Origin: Chloroflexota bacterium
GTDB lineage: Bacteria > Chloroflexota > Dehalococcoidia > Dehalococcoidales > WRFJ01
Length of the DNA: 6,646 nt
Direction: 5' to 3'
Assembly (NCBI GenBank): GCA_009778865.1
Contig: WRFJ01000051.1
Span: 1 to 6,646 of the forward strand
The notes under the pieces: generated by a model
Databases searched by the model: none
What the model saw: the letters and a program-made list of their open reading frames with translations, nothing else
Told to the model about the DNA's origin: nothing
Shown here: one piece after another, positions 5,689 to 6,646 of the stretch
Layout: each line of letters opens with the position of its first letter
Numbering within the stretch: position 1 is the first letter of the stretch
Made by a program: the position numbers and the translations under genes

Positions 5689-6417
5689 TCAGTTTTGAAA
5701 ATCTTTATGCCCTATAGGTAATGCTTTTCTCCATAAAACAAAGAGATTTTCATTGATATCTAAGTCTAAATTTTCGTTTTTCTTAAATACTTCTGATAAA
5801 CGCTTCATTTCTGCAATAAAAAACGTCTCAAAATCATCCCATTCTGCAATAATGAGCTTTTCGTAGTCTGATTCTGTCAATTTTTTCCATTCTTTTATCG
5901 GAAAAGTTGCTCGATGAGCATACATTGCAATGATTTTATTCTTTTTAAAATCCCATGCGATATGTGTATGATCATAATGATAGGAGACGATAGTTAACCA
6001 CCGATTTTGTGCATTTAAATCATATTTAATAGAATTCGGGAAACGCAAATTATATGGAGCCGTCCAGTCAGGATTGTCGCGCTCTATTAAAGCCTTGATT
6101 TGACCGTATTTTGGATGCAGAACAACAGGGGTTTGCTCACCATAAAAAGATATGGCATCAAAAAACACGTTCAAGCCATTGGTTGTTTTAAGAAAATCTC
6201 TGTACCATGAAGGAAAAACATACATGGCCCTTTGAGCTTCGTTTACATCTTTTTGCAATGTATCAATCTGCTCATCATTCAAAGGGTTGAAAAATTTATG
6301 CATTCTATTCCATTTTGTATATTTTTCGTATATATAATGAACTCCATTAGGGTATTTTTTTGTAACAACAAACGGTCTTTGTTTTTCTTTTTCTAAAAAA
6401 TCTGTAATGAATTTCAT
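5689..6417 (-). CDS. SUKH (SMI1/KNR4-like) protein, possible immunity protein
   Basis: A 242-aa soluble protein with features of the SUKH superfamily. FPSWYRDFLKTTNG (68-81) followed by LNVFFDAISFYG (82-93) corresponds to the family's P-x-x-Y/F-x-x-FL-x-x-x-NG segment and the strand ending in YG. The IAWDF strand (153-157) and WDDFETFFIAEM helix (193-204) suit the rest of the fold. Many bacterial SUKH proteins are immunity proteins that neutralise polymorphic toxins encoded just upstream; others have unknown roles, so the role here is inference. No good Shine-Dalgarno precedes the ATG (ATTGAGCTAGCC). Hand-counted GC is about 30%, clearly lower than the genes left of the tRNAs (about 42-47%), pointing to acquisition. 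It is codirectional with the truncated gene at the right edge and ends 82 nt beyond the TGGCACA repeats. Confidence 0.7.
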   Translation of the reverse strand: MKFITDFLEKEKQRPFVVTKKYPNGVHYIYEKYTKWNRMHKFFNPLNDEQIDTLQKDVNEAQRAMYVFPSWYRDFLKTTNGLNVFFDAISFYGEQTPVVLHPKYGQIKALIERDNPDWTAPYNLRFPNSIKYDLNAQNRWLTIVSYHYDHTHIAWDFKKNKIIAMYAHRATFPIKEWKKLTESDYEKLIIAEWDDFETFFIAEMKRLSEVFKKNENLDLDINENLFVLWRKALPIGHKDFQN

Positions 6418-6429
6418 GGCTAGCTCAAT

Positions 6430-6514
6430 TTAACGATATATTAAAGTACCGGTCATGTATTCTCGCCGCATACCAAATTGATTACCATATAATATTGTCA
6501 ATATTCTTGTTCAC
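6430..6514 (-). pseudogene. Possible frameshifted small gene
   Basis: A strong GAGGAGG (6524-6530) lies 9 nt before a GTG (6512-6514) inside the end of the preceding gene. The frame from that GTG gives VNKNIDNIIW and stops at 6482-6484. The neighbouring frame, one nucleotide out of phase, reads YGNQFGMRREYMTGTLIYR to a TAA at 6430-6432. Joining them by removing one base in the AT-rich stretch near 6490 would give a continuous peptide of about 27 residues. I recognise no family. It may be a decayed small gene, a sequencing slip, or chance. Confidence 0.25.
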
Positions 6515-6646
6515 GGCTACCACCCTCCTCTTCAGCATCTTTGTTTATCTTTTGTGTTGGATACATTTTTAAATACCCTTGATCACGCCAAACTTTTAAC
6601 GTCATTTCTGCGTTAAAACCAAAAATATCATCTTCTTCTTTTGCTA
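6498..6646 (-). CDS. 3' end of an unrecognised gene, cut by the window edge
   Basis: On the minus strand a frame is open from the right edge to the TGA at 6498-6500, giving the last 48 residues of a protein. The segment contains FGFNAEMTLKVWRDQGYLKM and an acidic, hydrophilic tail ending EEEGGSREQEY. It is soluble and matches no family I recognise. It lies 80 nt upstream of the SUKH-like gene on the same strand. That is the usual order of a polymorphic toxin C-terminus and its immunity gene, but an ordinary gene of a phage or integrative element is equally possible. GC content is low, as in the SUKH-like gene. The start is outside the window. Confidence 0.5.
   Translation of the reverse strand, partial: AKEEDDIFGFNAEMTLKVWRDQGYLKMYPTQKINKDAEEEGGSREQEY

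Noticed and set aside
1..6646. CRISPR array associated with the CARF-like protein
   Set aside because: No regularly spaced direct repeats and no cas-like genes were found on either strand.

Overview
The window looks like chromosomal DNA of a low-to-moderate GC bacterium, most likely a member of the Bacillota (Clostridia or Negativicutes). The evidence is Gram-positive-type Shine-Dalgarno sequences (AAGGAGG, AAGGGG), sigma-A-like promoters, three tRNAs with encoded CCA, a NatA/NatB-type ABC exporter, and small proteins of the TIGR04076 and DUF5679 families. UGA is used as a stop and Trp is encoded by TGG, so the code looks standard. No genus can be named from the sequence alone.

Left part (1-3260, minus strand). 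An ABC-2 exporter pair, ATPase (2315-3229) then permease (1062-2312), is separated by 2 nt and forms an operon. It ends at a small hairpin (1020-1042). Beyond it lies an amidohydrolase-2 family metal-dependent hydrolase (134-997) with an apparent promoter so close to the first good ATG that its mRNA may be leaderless. The far left edge holds a short open frame resembling the C-terminal tail of a GNAT acetyltransferase, overlapping the end of the hydrolase gene.

Middle (3260-5140, plus strand). There are three independent short units. The first is a TIGR04076-type Cys-containing small protein (3362-3628). The second is a 328-aa protein of unrecognised family (3831-4817) with its own promoter; it appears to be a tandem duplication of one Rossmann-like domain, each copy carrying an SFE/GFE-type motif and a GxTK motif reminiscent of CARF-type ligand-binding domains. 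The third is a 47-aa DUF5679 zinc-ribbon protein (4939-5082) behind a promoter whose -35 is overlapped by a 7-1-7 inverted repeat resembling a Fur/Zur/PerR box, closed by a perfect palindromic terminator.

Right part (5140-6646). A promoter drives a tRNA-Trp(CCA), tRNA-Leu(GAG), tRNA-Gly(GCC) operon, ending in a terminator. Immediately after it lie two TGGCACA direct repeats, and composition then drops to roughly 30% GC (hand count over several lines), against roughly 42-47% on the left. The minus-strand genes there are a SUKH/SMI1-KNR4-like protein, a probable frameshifted small gene and the truncated 3' end of another gene. This looks like the edge of an acquired element inserted at the tRNA-Gly gene, possibly carrying a toxin-immunity module. 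There is no CRISPR array, rRNA or complete insertion sequence in the window.
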